NCBI GenBank assembly: GCA_028274465.1
Contig: CM051457.1
Location: 96,595,982-96,659,981 of the forward strand
DNA: 64,000 bases
Direction of reading: 5' to 3'
Origin: Plantago ovata
Taxonomy: Eukaryota > Streptophyta > Magnoliopsida > Lamiales > Plantaginaceae
Position 1 is the stretch's first letter. Each line of letters opens with the position of its first letter. The notes below the pieces were generated by a model, which saw only the letters and a program-made list of their open reading frames with translations, did not search any database and was not told where the DNA came from. The position numbers were made by a program, and so were the translations under genes. Shown one piece after another: positions 46,213 to 56,998 of this stretch.

Positions 46213-49200
46213 GGACCATTGTTGTGTCATGTGATGTCTTCATCTTCTTTTTATTGTCATTGTAGACAAACTGATTGTCCCTCTTCGCCGACTGTCGGTC
46301 TTTTTGCTTTATTCTCTGCACGTACGATGCTGGTTTTGATGTAGTCATAGGAATTGCTTGTATTGGTGTGGTGCTGTCATCGTCATCAACATTGTCGTGT
46401 TTTTGTTGTGGTGCCCTTCCTCCTCTCCTTCCACTTCCCCTTCCTGTCCTTGCTCTCCCTCGCCCCCTGCCCCTTTCTTGTGTGTCTCTGTCCGTATCAT
46501 GCACCATTTTCTTGTACTCACTCGCCTTCATCTCGAGTGACATGTTTTCAGTGCGCAAATCAGCTGTGACTTCCTCCACTTCAACTAACTTTTGATGCAT
46601 CTGTGCATTTGTTTCTTCCAGGCTTTCTATCTTTCGTCCCATCTCTTGCACACTATTCTTGAGACCGAGATTTTCAGCCAATGTCTCATTCAGTTTGGCT
46701 TGAAGGGTCTTGGACGAGTGGTGTGCTTGCTGGATACAGTTATCTTTCATCGTCACACCAGCGTTAAGACTGCTTATCTCTTTATTGGCTTCTTCGAGCT
46801 TAGCTTTCAGCTTCTTGTTTTCAGCATCGGTTCTCGACACTAGGTTTGTCACCGTTGGATGAAAAGAGCGAGGCTTGCATCGTTCCTCTGTCTCTGTTTG
46901 CTTGTTCAAACGATTCTTTCATCGTAGTATACATTCTCCTTATCAATTCTGTATTTTTTATTTGCTCCTGATACTTTTCTTTGTAGTCCTCCTCCTCCTC
47001 GTCTTCCTCCTCGTCTTTCGAAGTGCCTGAAACTTGCAGAGATTAGCATGAAACTAGCTTTTTCACATCATACATGTGCTTGAAACTAGCATTTTACACC
47101 GTACAATATCCTGAAACTAGCATAAAGTGTCATGAAACTAGCTTTTCATATCACACAATGGGATGAAACTAGCATTTTACACCATACAGTCTCCTGAAAC
47201 TAGCATACGCTGGCTTGAAACTAGCATTATAACTCACATAATGTACTGAAACTAGCATATAATGGATTGAAACTAGCATTTTATTGCATATAATATACTG
47301 AAACCAACATAAACTAGCATTATAAGTCCCACATACCATCATCCTGCCCCTCTTGTTGATCGAGATTACTGTCTCTGTTCAAACGTTCATCCTGGTTGTC
47401 TTGCGGATCGACATTACCTTCTCTCCTCATCCTGTCTATCACAGAAGTAGTGCTGTCGAAGAAATTGCCCAATGTGAATGATGGTCCAGGAGTCAAATTC
47501 AGGGTTTGTTGTTGTTGAGGCTCAGTTTCCTCAGGTTGGTTCTGTGTCAGATCAGCTTGGCTTTGTGGTGGTGTTGGCTCATGTACGTTTATTAGTTGTG
47601 CATCTATCGGTGGCTCATTTTGTTCTTCCTCTCTAGTTTCTTGCTGCCTGCTCTCTTGCTCAGCCACAGTCGCCAGTCTGTCGATCCCACTAGTTCCAAC
47701 TGGCTTTTCCGCCTGCGGTTCTTCTTGTTCCTATTCCTCGACCTGTTGTTGTTGTGCTCCTTCAATTCCGAGCAATTGTCTTTCCATATCTGTCATTGGT
47801 TCCTCATCTTTCAACTGAAACGAAGAGCAAAAAAGAGGCTAAAAAACTAACATCTTGATATTTAATTTCGAATCCAAACAATATAATACGTTTTGCTGAA
47901 ACTAGAACACATACCAGATTGTCCTCAATTTCATCCATAGTTTTCCCTTGGATTGCCTTGTACAAATGCCTGAGATCCCATTTCAGGCATCTAGGGAAAG
48001 CATTTTCTGGTGCTGGCTCTACGAGCTGGGTGTTTTCGCATATGAGGTACTGCATCAAACGAAGCAAGACATTTTAGTAAAAAAAATGGACCCGAAACTA
48101 GGATGTTTTTGTATCAAATAATGCCCTGAAACTAGCATAGCGTATGATATCATTGAAACTAGCATAAATACACTTACCAACATAATTTGCAGACATCCGG
48201 CGTGTGTTGTGCTGTTAGAATCGAGTTGATCGTTGAAGTGCTCGAGTATCCTTTGTGACCAGTTGTACTTCCTCTCGGTGAATTCACTGGCGTAGTCGAT
48301 GTACTTCCAAGGAAAGTTATCGCCCTTGTTTACCATGAGCCCTTCACAGAGGAGGTACAAACCACGTTTACTGCGAAATCATCCTTGTTCATTCGTTCCT
48401 TTTGTCTCACTTGCTTATTCAGCCTTGTCTCTAGCGTGGCTTTCGTCAGTTTGAAGTTACTCCTTGTATTCTTTTCAGGGTAGTTTCTTTTGATGAATTC
48501 GGTGTTGTCGACCCGCTGCATTTTGATTTTCACTGTCCCATCTATTGGACCGAAGAACTGCCTCACTTTTTCCTTTGTTAATCTTACTCTTCTCGTACCA
48601 ATAAGCAGTGTGCTTGTGTTCCTTTCATAGCTAGGAATTACCCGTCTAAGAGCATCATAGTTCTTAGAGAAGTAGTTCGTCTGGACCTTGTTGTCAATGA
48701 ACTTCTTGAACAACAGTTGCTCTTCATTCTGTTTGACGGACAGTTGTACGAGAAATTGAGCTGTCAATCGCAGGTCACCTCGATTGAATGTAGTTGGCAC
48801 TGATGGCCCTGCCCCTGAAGCCAAGCAGAAAACTAGTAAGATAATGCACTGAAACTAGCAAAAATCAAATGAAACTAGCAAAAATCAAATGATCAACCAT
48901 CGAACTAGCACAAAACAAATGATCATGGACCGAAACTAGTCGAAATCAAAGGACAAACACCGAAACTAATCGAAATGAAAGAATCAACCACTAAAACTAG
49001 CCAAAATCAAAGGACAAACACCAAAACTAGCCGAAATCAAAGTAACAACAATTGAAACTAGCAGAAATCAACTGAAACTAGCAACAACCATCTTCTCATG
49101 CACTGAAACTAGCATAAACTAGCAGAAATCAACTGAAACTAGCAACAACCATCTTCTCATGCACTGAAACTAGTAGAAATCAACACAAACTAGCAGAAAT

Positions 49201-49581
49201 CAATTGAAACTAGCAACAACCATCTTCTCATGCACTGAAACTAGTAGAAATCAACATAAACTAGCAGAAATCAAAGTAACATGCAATGAAACTAGCAGAA
49301 ATCAAAGTAACATGCAATGAAACTAGTAGTAATCAACAGAAACTAGCAGCTCAACATAAACTAGAAGAAATCAAAGTAATATGCACTGAAACTAGTAGAA
49401 ATAAACATAAACTAACAACAATCAACTGAAACTATGTTTAGAAACTGAAACTAGGCAACATTCATGTTGATCGGCGTTTGGAAGTGACAAAATCGTGAAA
49501 CAAATCACTCAGAAACTAGGGTTTCGTACCTTTGCCATCTCCAGCGCTTGTTGTTGCCAATTGGTTGTCCGATTCTTCCAT
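46213..49581 (-). pseudogene. Ulp1-like gene, 5' part (N-terminal region and coiled coil)
   Basis: Exons: 49530-49581 (MEESDNQLATTSAGDGK), 48178-48814, 47915-48049, 47337-47814 and 46213-47036, continuing at 22976. Exon 2 has RRVRLTKEKVRQFFGPIDG, KDDFAVNVV and, after a one-base shift, LYLLCEGLMVNKGDNFPW and CLQIML. Exon 3 has YLICENTQLVEPAPENAF. This is the DUF1985/mobile-domain style N-terminus seen in plant transposon Ulp1 proteins. Exon 4 is Q/E-rich with one TAG. Exon 5 is an acidic tract, then a long coiled coil (ENKKLKAKLEEANKEISSLN) and an RGRGRGRARTGRG basic stretch, with one frameshift near 46900. Intron 1 (48815-49529) is filled with GAAACTAG copies. Confidence 0.75.
47041..49520 (+). 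repeat. GAAACTAG arrays in the 5' introns of the Ulp1-like gene
   Basis: Nine copies lie in the intron at 47037-47336, one at 47897, three at 48092-48165, and about sixteen exact plus many near-exact copies in intron 1 (48830-49520). There the unit is often followed by AGAAATCAA, giving a loose local repeat. All are plus-oriented, i.e. antisense to this gene. Confidence 0.95.
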
Positions 49582-49951
49582 TTCGTAGTTGGGTTGTTGA
49601 TTTTAGTACCTTTCGAGTGTTGTTTGCGGTGGATTTCGCCGGATTTTGCTTGAATTTTGTGTCGTTTCGTCTTCCTATTGGAGAGAGAAACGGAGCTTTT
49701 TGTCTGAAATGATTTTGTGGTAATGGCGGTTGTCTGAAGGGAGTTTTTTATTTGTTTTGAATGAAGCGAGAAAGGAGGGGAAGCTTTGTCCACTCACAGA
49801 CGCCGGTTAGTAAGTAGCGAGCTTTTGGTAACTGATGTTTTTAAGTGACTTCAATTGCAATTAGTTCTTGTTTTTGATTTATATACGTATTTTTCTCTTT
49901 TAAATTTTGACCCCCATAAATTTTGGATCTGGCTTCGCCACCGAGTATACC

Positions 49952-50878
49952 CCCACCGTATCGGGTTCGCAACCTATGTCGGATTTCGACCCGACCGTCC
50001 CTCGACTTATGTGACTATGATCTAAGTTTTTGGTGTCAAATTTGACTTACACACTCTGTGAAGGAGTTGAACCAATAACCAAATTGCGACCAAGTTATTA
50101 TTCATTATCCTAAACTTGTAAACGTCTTAAGGAAGATCATACTTTGCAAAAAGTAATCAAAGTTTGACCATTCCACCTTTGTACTAAGTAACTGCAAAGT
50201 CGCTAAATAAAAAAAAATCATAACACATACCTTTAAAAAACACTTGGCATGTATTCAAAGAATAAGGATGTTTCTTGTAGTTTGGATTAGCTAAAGAAAG
50301 ATCATTCAGAGTGGAACTATTTAATCTGGAAGATTAAGAAAAAAACCCTAGGCTTAGGATAAGACTTTAGAAGCCTTGTGTTTTGACATTCAACTAGAGA
50401 TATGATTTGTAATAGAACATGTTGGGAATTATGTTAGGTCACAATTATGCTAGGAATTATGTTAGGTCATATTTAGCACAACTTTTTTTTTTTTTTCAAA
50501 AGACATTTAGCACAACATGTTAATGTTGTGATAAATGACATGACAACATTCTTCACAACATAGAGTAATATTTTGTCTCTTCCCAAACCAGACTCCAATA
50601 CCAATGTTGGCAAGTATGGTAGAAACATCTAACCTACTAAGCCGCCTTACTTGCTCTCCAAGTCTAGCACAAAGCCAGGTCATGCTCAAGCTACCTATAA
50701 ATAGAAATTTATTCCTAAAAGCGTGCCTTTTTCGTGGAGTTTTGTTACAACTGAGTCCAGGCGGTTGTGACCAGTTCAGAGCTAACTCACCACATTATTG
50801 GGATGACTGGCGGTTATTTGATAAGAAGAAGTTAATCTACGGTTGTAACTGTTTGGACCGTTTTTACGGTTGTTGATT
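49952..50878. other. Intergenic sequence right of the giant MULE
   Basis: No supported gene. A T-run (50485-50498) and a palindromic phrase around 50511-50532 (tagcacaacatgttaatgttgtgat) are present. Open frames at 50507-50876 overlap on both strands and have no recognisable domains. Confidence 0.4.
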
Positions 50879-51180
50879 CACAACAAAAAATCTGAGTTTT
50901 AGCCACGGATAGATCTGTTACTAATAAGGTCGTGACCATTTTTGGCATAGCGACTATTTAGCCACGGATACTATCCGTGGCTAAATTTGGCGACGGTTTG
51001 GTGATGGTTTTGGGATGGATAAAGAGTTGAACGGGTTGGATTCGGGCTTCGGGTTTAGCTATGGATAGATTTTATCGGTGGCTAAATTTGGATTGTTTTA
51101 AAAAAAAATTGTTTCTTTTAATTTCTTTAATGCACCGACAATATAATAAAATATTTAAAATATAATTTTTTCAATGCAAT
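50879..51180 (+). mobile_element. CACTA-like terminus with TAGCCACGGATA repeats
   Basis: CACAACAAAAAATC at 50879 resembles the CACTACAAAAAA start of plant CACTA elements with one change in the CACTA box. It is followed by subterminal repeats on TAGCCACGGATA in direct and inverted form (50899-50990). The other end was not identified. Confidence 0.45.
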
Positions 51181-51183
51181 AAG

Positions 51184-51252
51184 AGGTGCTACGAGAATCG
51201 AACCCGCGACCTCTCGCATTTAGCGAGAACCATACCGCTAGACCAAACACCC
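51184..51252 (-). tRNA. tRNA-Pro-like pseudogene with shortened anticodon loop
   Basis: On the minus strand GGGTGTTTGGTCTAGCGG starts a cloverleaf. The acceptor stem GGGTGTT pairs with AGCACCT (two wobbles), the D arm is GGTCTAGCGGTATGG-like, the anticodon stem is CTCGC/GCGAG and the T arm holds GGTTCGATTC. The sequence is closest to plant tRNA-Pro. The anticodon loop is only five bases (TAAAT) instead of seven, so no proper anticodon exists and it should be non-functional. It sits just inside the CACTA-like end. Confidence 0.65.
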
Positions 51253-51462
51253 ATTTGCCTAGCCATTGATGGACAATGCTCCAATCTAACAATACATATG
51301 AAATACATTGTACAATAGGCAATGCCCCAATCTAACAAAGTAACAATACATATGAGATACATCGTACAATAGGCAATGTCCCAATCTACATAAATTATGT
51401 CCGGAAAACAACATATGCACAAGTGATCATAGTATATGCATCATGTAAATCACATATTTACC

Positions 51463-51532
51463 TGTGCCACATCTTCAAAGAAGCCAACATCACGAAGAGC
51501 ATCCACTACACCTTTCATGGAAGAGAACTTGA
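51463..51532 (-). other. Possible short exon remnant
   Basis: The minus strand has an acceptor-like TTCAAG, an open stretch FSSMKGVVDALRDVGFFED, and CAG followed by GTAAAT. A second candidate, LCLPKNALAFVRGKLATR before GTATGT, lies at about 52450-52520. They could be exons of one decayed gene within the CACTA-like element. I do not recognise the protein. Confidence 0.3.
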
Positions 51533-51652
51533 AGAATAATTAGAAATAAAAACATTGAAAGAAGTGTCAATGTTTAATAGAGTAACTAACTAGCATGCCG
51601 GAAACAAATACGATCATCTAGTTTAATAGATATACATACACACATAGAGGAT

Positions 51653-52262
51653 GTTACTATATGCAAAAAAATCAAACTTAGATAGATCATCTAGAATAGA
51701 TATACATGCCAGTATATATACTTAGTAGATTCACAAATCACAAACTAAGATATTGTATCAACACATGTGAATTATGAAAGTATAAGCAAGCAAACTTACA
51801 CTACTTGTAAAAATGAAACTACATCAACTCTCCTAAATGAGTCTACTCACGCAAAAGAATTGTTACTATATGCAAAAAAAATCAAACTTAGATAGATCAT
51901 CTAGAATAGATATACATGCCAGTATATATACTTAGTAGATTCACAAATCAAAAACTACAGATGTGAATTATGAAAGTATAAGCAAGCAAACTTACACTAC
52001 TTGTAAAAATGAAACTACATCAACTCTCCTAAATGAGTCTACTCACGCAAAAGAATTGTTACTATATGCAAAAACAATCAAACTTAGATAGATCATCTAG
52101 AATAGATATACATGCCAGTATATATACTTAGTAGATTCACAAATCACAAACTAAGATATTATATCAACAGATGTGAATTATGAATTTATAAGCAAGCAAA
52201 CTTATACTACTTGTAAAAATGAAACTACATCAACTCCTCTAAATGAATCTACTCACCCAAAG
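51653..52262. repeat. Tandem repeat, about 3 copies of a 196-209 bp unit
   Basis: The block starting GTTACTATATGCAAAA recurs at 51653, 51862 and 52058 (offsets 209 and 196) with near-identical content. The middle copy lacks a short segment ('aagatattgtatcaac'). The last copy fades out around 52262. Confidence 0.9.
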
Positions 52263-53358
52263 AATAAACACATGAAGCACCAAGTAGCTTTAGCAAACAC
52301 CTCCACAACAAACCAAGATAAAAAACATGCACCTGAAACCACAAAAACCAAAAGAGCACCCAACTCACACACAAAAGGACAAACTTGGCCATAAATAATT
52401 TTAATCTATTTAGCAACTTACACAGGTTCATGAGCTTTTGAAACATACCTTGTTGCGAGCTTTCCACGTACAAAAGCCAAAGCGTTCTTAGGCAAACAGA
52501 GAAGCATGGACAAGAAAACAACACTGTAAGTGGAAAACTATAGTAAAACACATGTTGTAAATTAAACAATTAACTAACTAATTTAATCTAAGGCCATAAT
52601 TTTATCAAATCATTATCATTACCTTCATTCAAAATTATATCTACAATAACAACAACAATAAATTAAATTCCATTAATTTAATTTAATCCAAAATTAACTA
52701 AATTAAACAAAATTAGAAAACAAGAATTATCTTAATTTATCATCATTCAACATTAACTAATTCAGAATCAATCAAAATATTTTAATCAAAATACAAAATA
52801 CTAATTTAGATAATATCATATATAAACTAGGATAATTTAACTAAATTCAATATTTAATCCAATTAATGAAAACTAAATGTAACTAATTTCCATATTTAAC
52901 TAACTTATCAATATTAAAAATTTTAAATTAAGCTAAGACATACATATTATATATTAAGCATTATAATCAAATTCATAATTGATTTTCGCCAAAAAAAAAA
53001 TTCCAAAATTTTAGGGTTTAGGGTTTGTGATTCATACCTGGAGATTAGTGGTGGTGGTGGTGGTGGTGAAGAAAACAGTGGAGCAGTGGTGGGTGGTCGT
53101 GGTCATGGTGGAGTCGTCGTGCCCGTGATGGTGGTGGGCGGTGGTCGTGGTGGAACCCGTCAATGGTCGATTCAAAGGGGATCGTGGTGCCGCATTCTTT
53201 TCTTAATTTGGAGTGGTGGTGGATGAGCGGTATGAAGGAGGTGGTGATGTCGACGGTGATGTGGTGGCGGAGATGGGCAAAGAATTGGGGGAGAAGTGGT
53301 GGTGAATTGGGATTTTGGTGAAATGGAGAAGGAGACCTTGTTTCCAGATCTATACGTA
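52263..53358. other. AT-rich spacer and GGT-rich segment
   Basis: 52560-53030 is AT-rich with no gene. 53040-53340 is rich in GGTGGT on the plus strand (His/Pro-rich on the minus) and looks like a low-complexity first exon or leader; a GT donor (CCAG/GTATGA) lies at about 53037 on the minus strand. No domain is recognised. Confidence 0.35.
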
Positions 53359-53373
53359 CACTACAAAAAAAAA

Positions 53374-53692
53374 CGCAGTTTAGTGACGCTCCCATGCGTC
53401 ACTAAACTGCCCCCCATGCGTCGCTAAACCATTTAGCGACGCATAGAAAATGCGTCGCTAAACCCTTGGTCGCTAAATGGCGAGGCGACCCATGGGGTCA
53501 AGCGTCGCTAATTTAGCGACCATTCTATGGGTCGCTAAATTAGCGACCCATTTTTGGGTCGCAAATTTAGCGACCCATAGACCCATGCGTCGCTAAATCG
53601 GTCAACAGATTTAGCGACGCATGAGGCTATACGTCGCAAATTCTGTTGACTTTTTAGCGACGCATGGGTCTATGCGTCGCTAAATTGGCAGA
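53374..53692. repeat. CACTA subterminal repeat array (TTTAGCGACGCATG family)
   Basis: At least fifteen copies of TAGCGACGCAT or TAGCGACCCAT occur in alternating orientation, some forming hairpins such as GTTTAGTGACGC...GCGTCACTAAAC. This is the arrangement of CACTA transposase-binding sites. Confidence 0.9.
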
Positions 53693-53973
53693 ATTTTTTT
53701 TTTTTCCTTTTTACCCATTCATTTCATTTTCCAATTTTACCTGCTTTAGAAGATATTAATTCACAAAACACACAATAATATATAAAAGTCCGAATCTTTT
53801 CGAATAGCATAAAAGCATCATGAAATATTATCCGTACACATAGTTGGCAAAGTACTAAAAAATTCTAACAGAAAATGTTATCCGATCCGTACTAATAGTA
53901 GGCAAATGCATCAACAAAAGTAGTACATATATGATCAAGAAGGAGGAGGCTGTGGATGCATCGCGTTGAACTT

Positions 53974-54403
53974 CTAGAAGAGAAGTGCCATCTGTGCCTC
54001 ATGTGCCTCCATTTGTGCCTTCTGTGCCTCCACCTCTGCCTTCAGCATCGCATTCTGCTCCTCCAGATCCGCTTGTTTCTTAGCCATCTCCTCCCTAAGC
54101 AACCTCTGCGACTCCTGGAGTGAGTCGTACTCATGAAGAGACTGGCGTGATCCACGGGAGCTGCTAGTAGGAGGAGGAGGAGCAACAATAGGCCCCATAC
54201 TCCCCAACCCATAGACATCCCCCCTCGAGTCTGGAGGGTTGATCTCAAGAAAGATGGCATTGAGCTCCTCAGTGGTGAGTGTTGAAGGGTAATTTGTGTT
54301 TCTCTCTAAGTTCGCAATGAGTCGCTATTCTAAGTCTTTCCAGCTCTTCTTGTAATGTTCATCTGAGATAGGAAATGAGCCTTCTTGTAGCTTCCTCGTA
54401 CCT
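53974..54403 (-). pseudogene. CACTA Ptta/En/Spm-type gene, C-terminal exon
   Basis: A pyrimidine tract and TTTCAG precede the exon GTACGAGGAAGCTACAAG. After a break it reads NLERNTNYPSTLTTEELNAI, then INPPDSRGDVYGLGSMGP and a coiled coil (LREEMAKKQADLEEQNAMLK) to a TAG at 53974. The block EINPPDSRGxVYGLG is typical of Ptta/En/Spm (Transposase_24-type) proteins, which bind the subterminal repeats. Early stops show decay. A homologous exon fragment occurs at 16567. Confidence 0.7.
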
Positions 54404-54428
54404 GAAATAGACTAGAGGGGGGGGTTAG

Positions 54429-55029
54429 TGTCTCTTGCCCGGTCTGTAAGGTATCAGACCGGAGAGGCGACTTTACGAGTAGGGAGTTGTGAGGCTTCCC
54501 TAGTAAGAGTAGTGAAAGTGGTGCTCGGGTGGCGTAGTTAATGCTTACTGTTGGAGAGTAAATGAGGGCCTTTTATACTTGAGACCCTTCATCTTCAGGT
54601 CATGTAGGATCACGCCACGTGTACGGCCAGGATTGAGGCCTTCCTCGGCCCAGGCCCATTAAGGAGGTCCGTGGGCCTTGGCCCAAGAGAGCAACCATGG
54701 CTGGTCGCTCTGGGGTCCTCGTGCCTTCCTCGTGCGTGGGTGATGCGAGTAGTGTCCTGCTCAGTTTCTGTCAAGGAGCGTTACCTTGACGTAAGGTCTC
54801 CTCGAGCCCGGGAGATGCTCCTCGAGCCCACTAGCAGCTTTGTCCTTGAGAGGAGCTTATTTTGAGGGTTGTCCTCCCAGTGATGGTCGGACCCTATGTT
54901 GGTCGATCCACACCTTAGTGACATACTTGGGTGTGGTTGTGCCCCTTGAGGGACGGCCTATGATGCTTTGTCGCGCTCTTAGACCGCTCCAGTTCGTACA
55001 TGCGGACTGGACATATTTCAACCCTAACA
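54429..55029 (-). mobile_element. 3' LTR of the Retand/Tat-like gypsy element
   Basis: On the minus strand it starts TGTTAGGGTTGAAATATG at 55029 and ends GGGCAAGAGACA at 54429. An AGTATAAAAGGCCC TATA box lies near 54574-54587. Just upstream on the minus strand is a purine tract (GGAAACTAGGGGGACA), the expected polypurine tract, so this is the 3' LTR. The 5' LTR lies beyond the gap. Confidence 0.75.
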
Positions 55030-55263
55030 TATGTCCCCCTAGTTTCCAAGTATCTTTGTAGAAGATAGTTGAGGAACTATGTTGAAGTAGAGGTCGAGCA
55101 GAGCCTCGACTAGTAGCGGGCGAAAAAAGATTTCCGTATTCGCGCCTTGGTAACTTTCCCTCCTCCTATCTCTCCCTCCCCCCCCCTTTTTATAGGGTGC
55201 GAGCAGACGTTGCTCGGACCGTATGAAAAGAGGTATTTTTGCTGGGAAAAGATCGGATCCGGG

Positions 55264-55790
55264 TAAGTATTCCTTAGTGGAATGGAATGACTTCCTGCCG
55301 CTTTTTTGCTTGCAAAGTATCTCGCGGAGAGATACTTGTGTAAAAGGAATCTCGAGGAGAGATGTATTCATGTTTTTGCTAGCAAAGTATCTCGCGGAGA
55401 GATACTTGTGTAAAAGGAATGGAATGACTTCCTGCCGCTTTTTTGCTAGCAAAGAATCTCGCGGAGAGATACTTGTGTAAAAGGAATCTCGAGGAGAGAT
55501 GTATTCATGTTTTTGCTAGCAAAGTATCTCGCGGAGAGATACTTGTGTAAAAGGAATGGAATGACTTCCTGCCGCTTTTTTGCTAGCAAAGAATCTCGCG
55601 GAGAGATACTTGTGTAAAAGGAATCTCGAGGAGAGATGTATTCATGTTTTTGCTAGCAAAGTATCTCGCGGAGAGATACTTGTGTAAAAGGAATGGAATG
55701 ACTTCCTGCCGCTTTTTTGCTAGCAAAGAATCTCGCGGAGAGATACTTGTGTAAAAAGTAGGAGGAATCCCGAGGAGGCAAGCTGCATGG
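55264..55790. repeat. 137-bp tandem repeat with internal ~69-bp half units
   Basis: The GGAATGACTTCCTGCCGC block recurs every 137 bases (from about 55283, 55420, 55557 and 55694). Within each unit CTCGCGGAGAGATACTTGTG occurs twice, about 69 bases apart, so the unit is itself an old dimer. Copies are almost identical, indicating recent homogenisation. Confidence 0.95.
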
Positions 55791-56112
55791 GCGGCTCCTC
55801 GGTCCCCTGACACGTGGCCGTCGAGTTTCCGTGGTTATGAGATTTTTCGCGATGTTGATCCGAGGAGGACAGATCATGGTCGTCGATCTGTCTCCGCTTG
55901 TCTCGAGTAGACTGATGCTCGCGCCGCGGATTTATTGCTGTGGTTAGGTAATTCGTTCAGGAGTTGGGAGCGTCTTCGAGCCGGAGCGGGAGCGTGGAGG
56001 GCAAAAATGGTAATTCGCCAGGCGGCCGCAATCTGGACCGTCGATCTGGGACACGTGGTCGGTCCGGATGGCGCGAGGACATGCGTCGTTTCGTATCCCC
56101 GGGATACCCTTC

Positions 56113-56120
56113 TATAAATA
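56113..56120 (+). promoter_or_regulatory. TATA box of the antisense gene
   Basis: TATAAATA in the context TTCTATAAATAGGTCAAC. Transcription from about 56145 would give a leader exon to 56332, then a 5' UTR intron (GTAAGT at 56333 to AG at 56997) ending one base before the start codon. Confidence 0.7.
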
Positions 56121-56998
56121 GGTCAACACTCGGTCATTCCACACTTTTCGCAATCCGAACTTTCAGAGCAAATACGAGAGAGCGAGGAACATCTGAGGGA
56201 TCGACGAGTGTGAGTGATCGAGCCTATTCGTGAGCGAGGAGGATTTCCGACGTCCAAGACTTCATTTCCAGGCGAATTTTTCGGCTTTTCCGGCTTCTTT
56301 CCGGTTTCAAACTTCAATCCAGTCAATACCAAGTAAGTTTCCGGCCTTGCATTGCTCTTTCATGCTTTTAATCGCTTGTTTTTTGCTCATTTTCGCCTTG
56401 AAGTTTCTGCTTCCTTGCTTTCTCGCTTTGGCTTTTGCATGTTATCCCTTTTCTTTGATTTTTGCCTCCCAAAAATGTTGTAATCTGAGTAATGAACGGT
56501 AGATGACGCCTGAGAACGGCAATGGACCTAAAAATCAGTAAACGGACCTTTAAACTGAATTGACCGGAAGTCTTGTTGGACCAATTTGGCTTGTATGACC
56601 GTAGAAGTAGCTCCCCTTTCTTTACTGTATGCCCCTTGTAGCCTCCTCATTAGCGTACGGCTGTAGAAATAGCTTTTAGGAAGTTTTTCGGGTGGTTGGT
56701 CGCTCTATGCATGCTCTTCGAGTTTGATACATATATGCATGTGCTCGCTCTGATTTTGCTGTGTACGTATGTCGTTATGCTGCCCGGTTTTCTACTCATG
56801 TTTAGAGCGGTTGGCCGCTCCTTATGTATGCTCCTCGCTCTACTTTTCCTTTGATGTAGAGTAACTTCTTTACTTTACTTGCTTCTCCTTTTTGAGATTT
56901 TTCTCCGTTCGGGAGGTCGAATCCTTAATGAACATACCTAAAAGGACCTCTCGGACTATAACAAACCATCCTAACTTCTTTCTTTGCCCACCTTTAGG

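Larger units (their letters stand above)
7698..49942. mobile_element. Giant Mutator-like element (mudrA plus Ulp1-like gene) with nested insertions
   Basis: A perfect 9-bp direct repeat, GAGTATACC, flanks the interval (7689-7697 and 49943-49951), as for Mutator elements. The ends are short inverted repeats: TAGTGGCGGAGCTAGG on the left and GGTGGCGAAGCCAGA as the reverse complement of the right end. Between them lie a mudrA transposase on the plus strand and a convergent Ulp1-like protease gene on the minus strand, the content of ULP-carrying MULEs such as the Kaonashi group. Subtracting the gypsy element on the left and the solo LTR on the right leaves about 10-11 kb. The GAAACTAG motif spans nearly all the element's own sequence and is essentially absent from the insertions. 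Confidence 0.8.
53359..54428. mobile_element. CACTA (En/Spm) element end, interrupted by gypsy insertion
   Basis: It begins CACTACAAAAAAAAACGC, the canonical CACTA terminus. A dense subterminal repeat array and a Ptta/En/Spm-type gene fragment on the minus strand follow. The gypsy LTR at 54429 interrupts it, and the other end must lie beyond the gap. Confidence 0.8.

Noticed and set aside
53045-53395. His/Pro-rich minus-strand frame as a protein gene
   Set aside because: It is low-complexity GGTGGT DNA read in reverse, and its upstream end overlaps the CACTA terminus at 53359.
54404-54428. LTR end placed at TTTCA/GG (54404) instead of 54429
   Set aside because: The same pyrimidine tract and CAG precede the homologous CACTA exon at 16567-16592, so this stretch belongs to the CACTA intron rather than the LTR.
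55264-55790. Regular repeats resembling a CRISPR array
   Set aside because: Units are contiguous 137-bp tandem copies without unique spacers, inside a plant retrotransposon.
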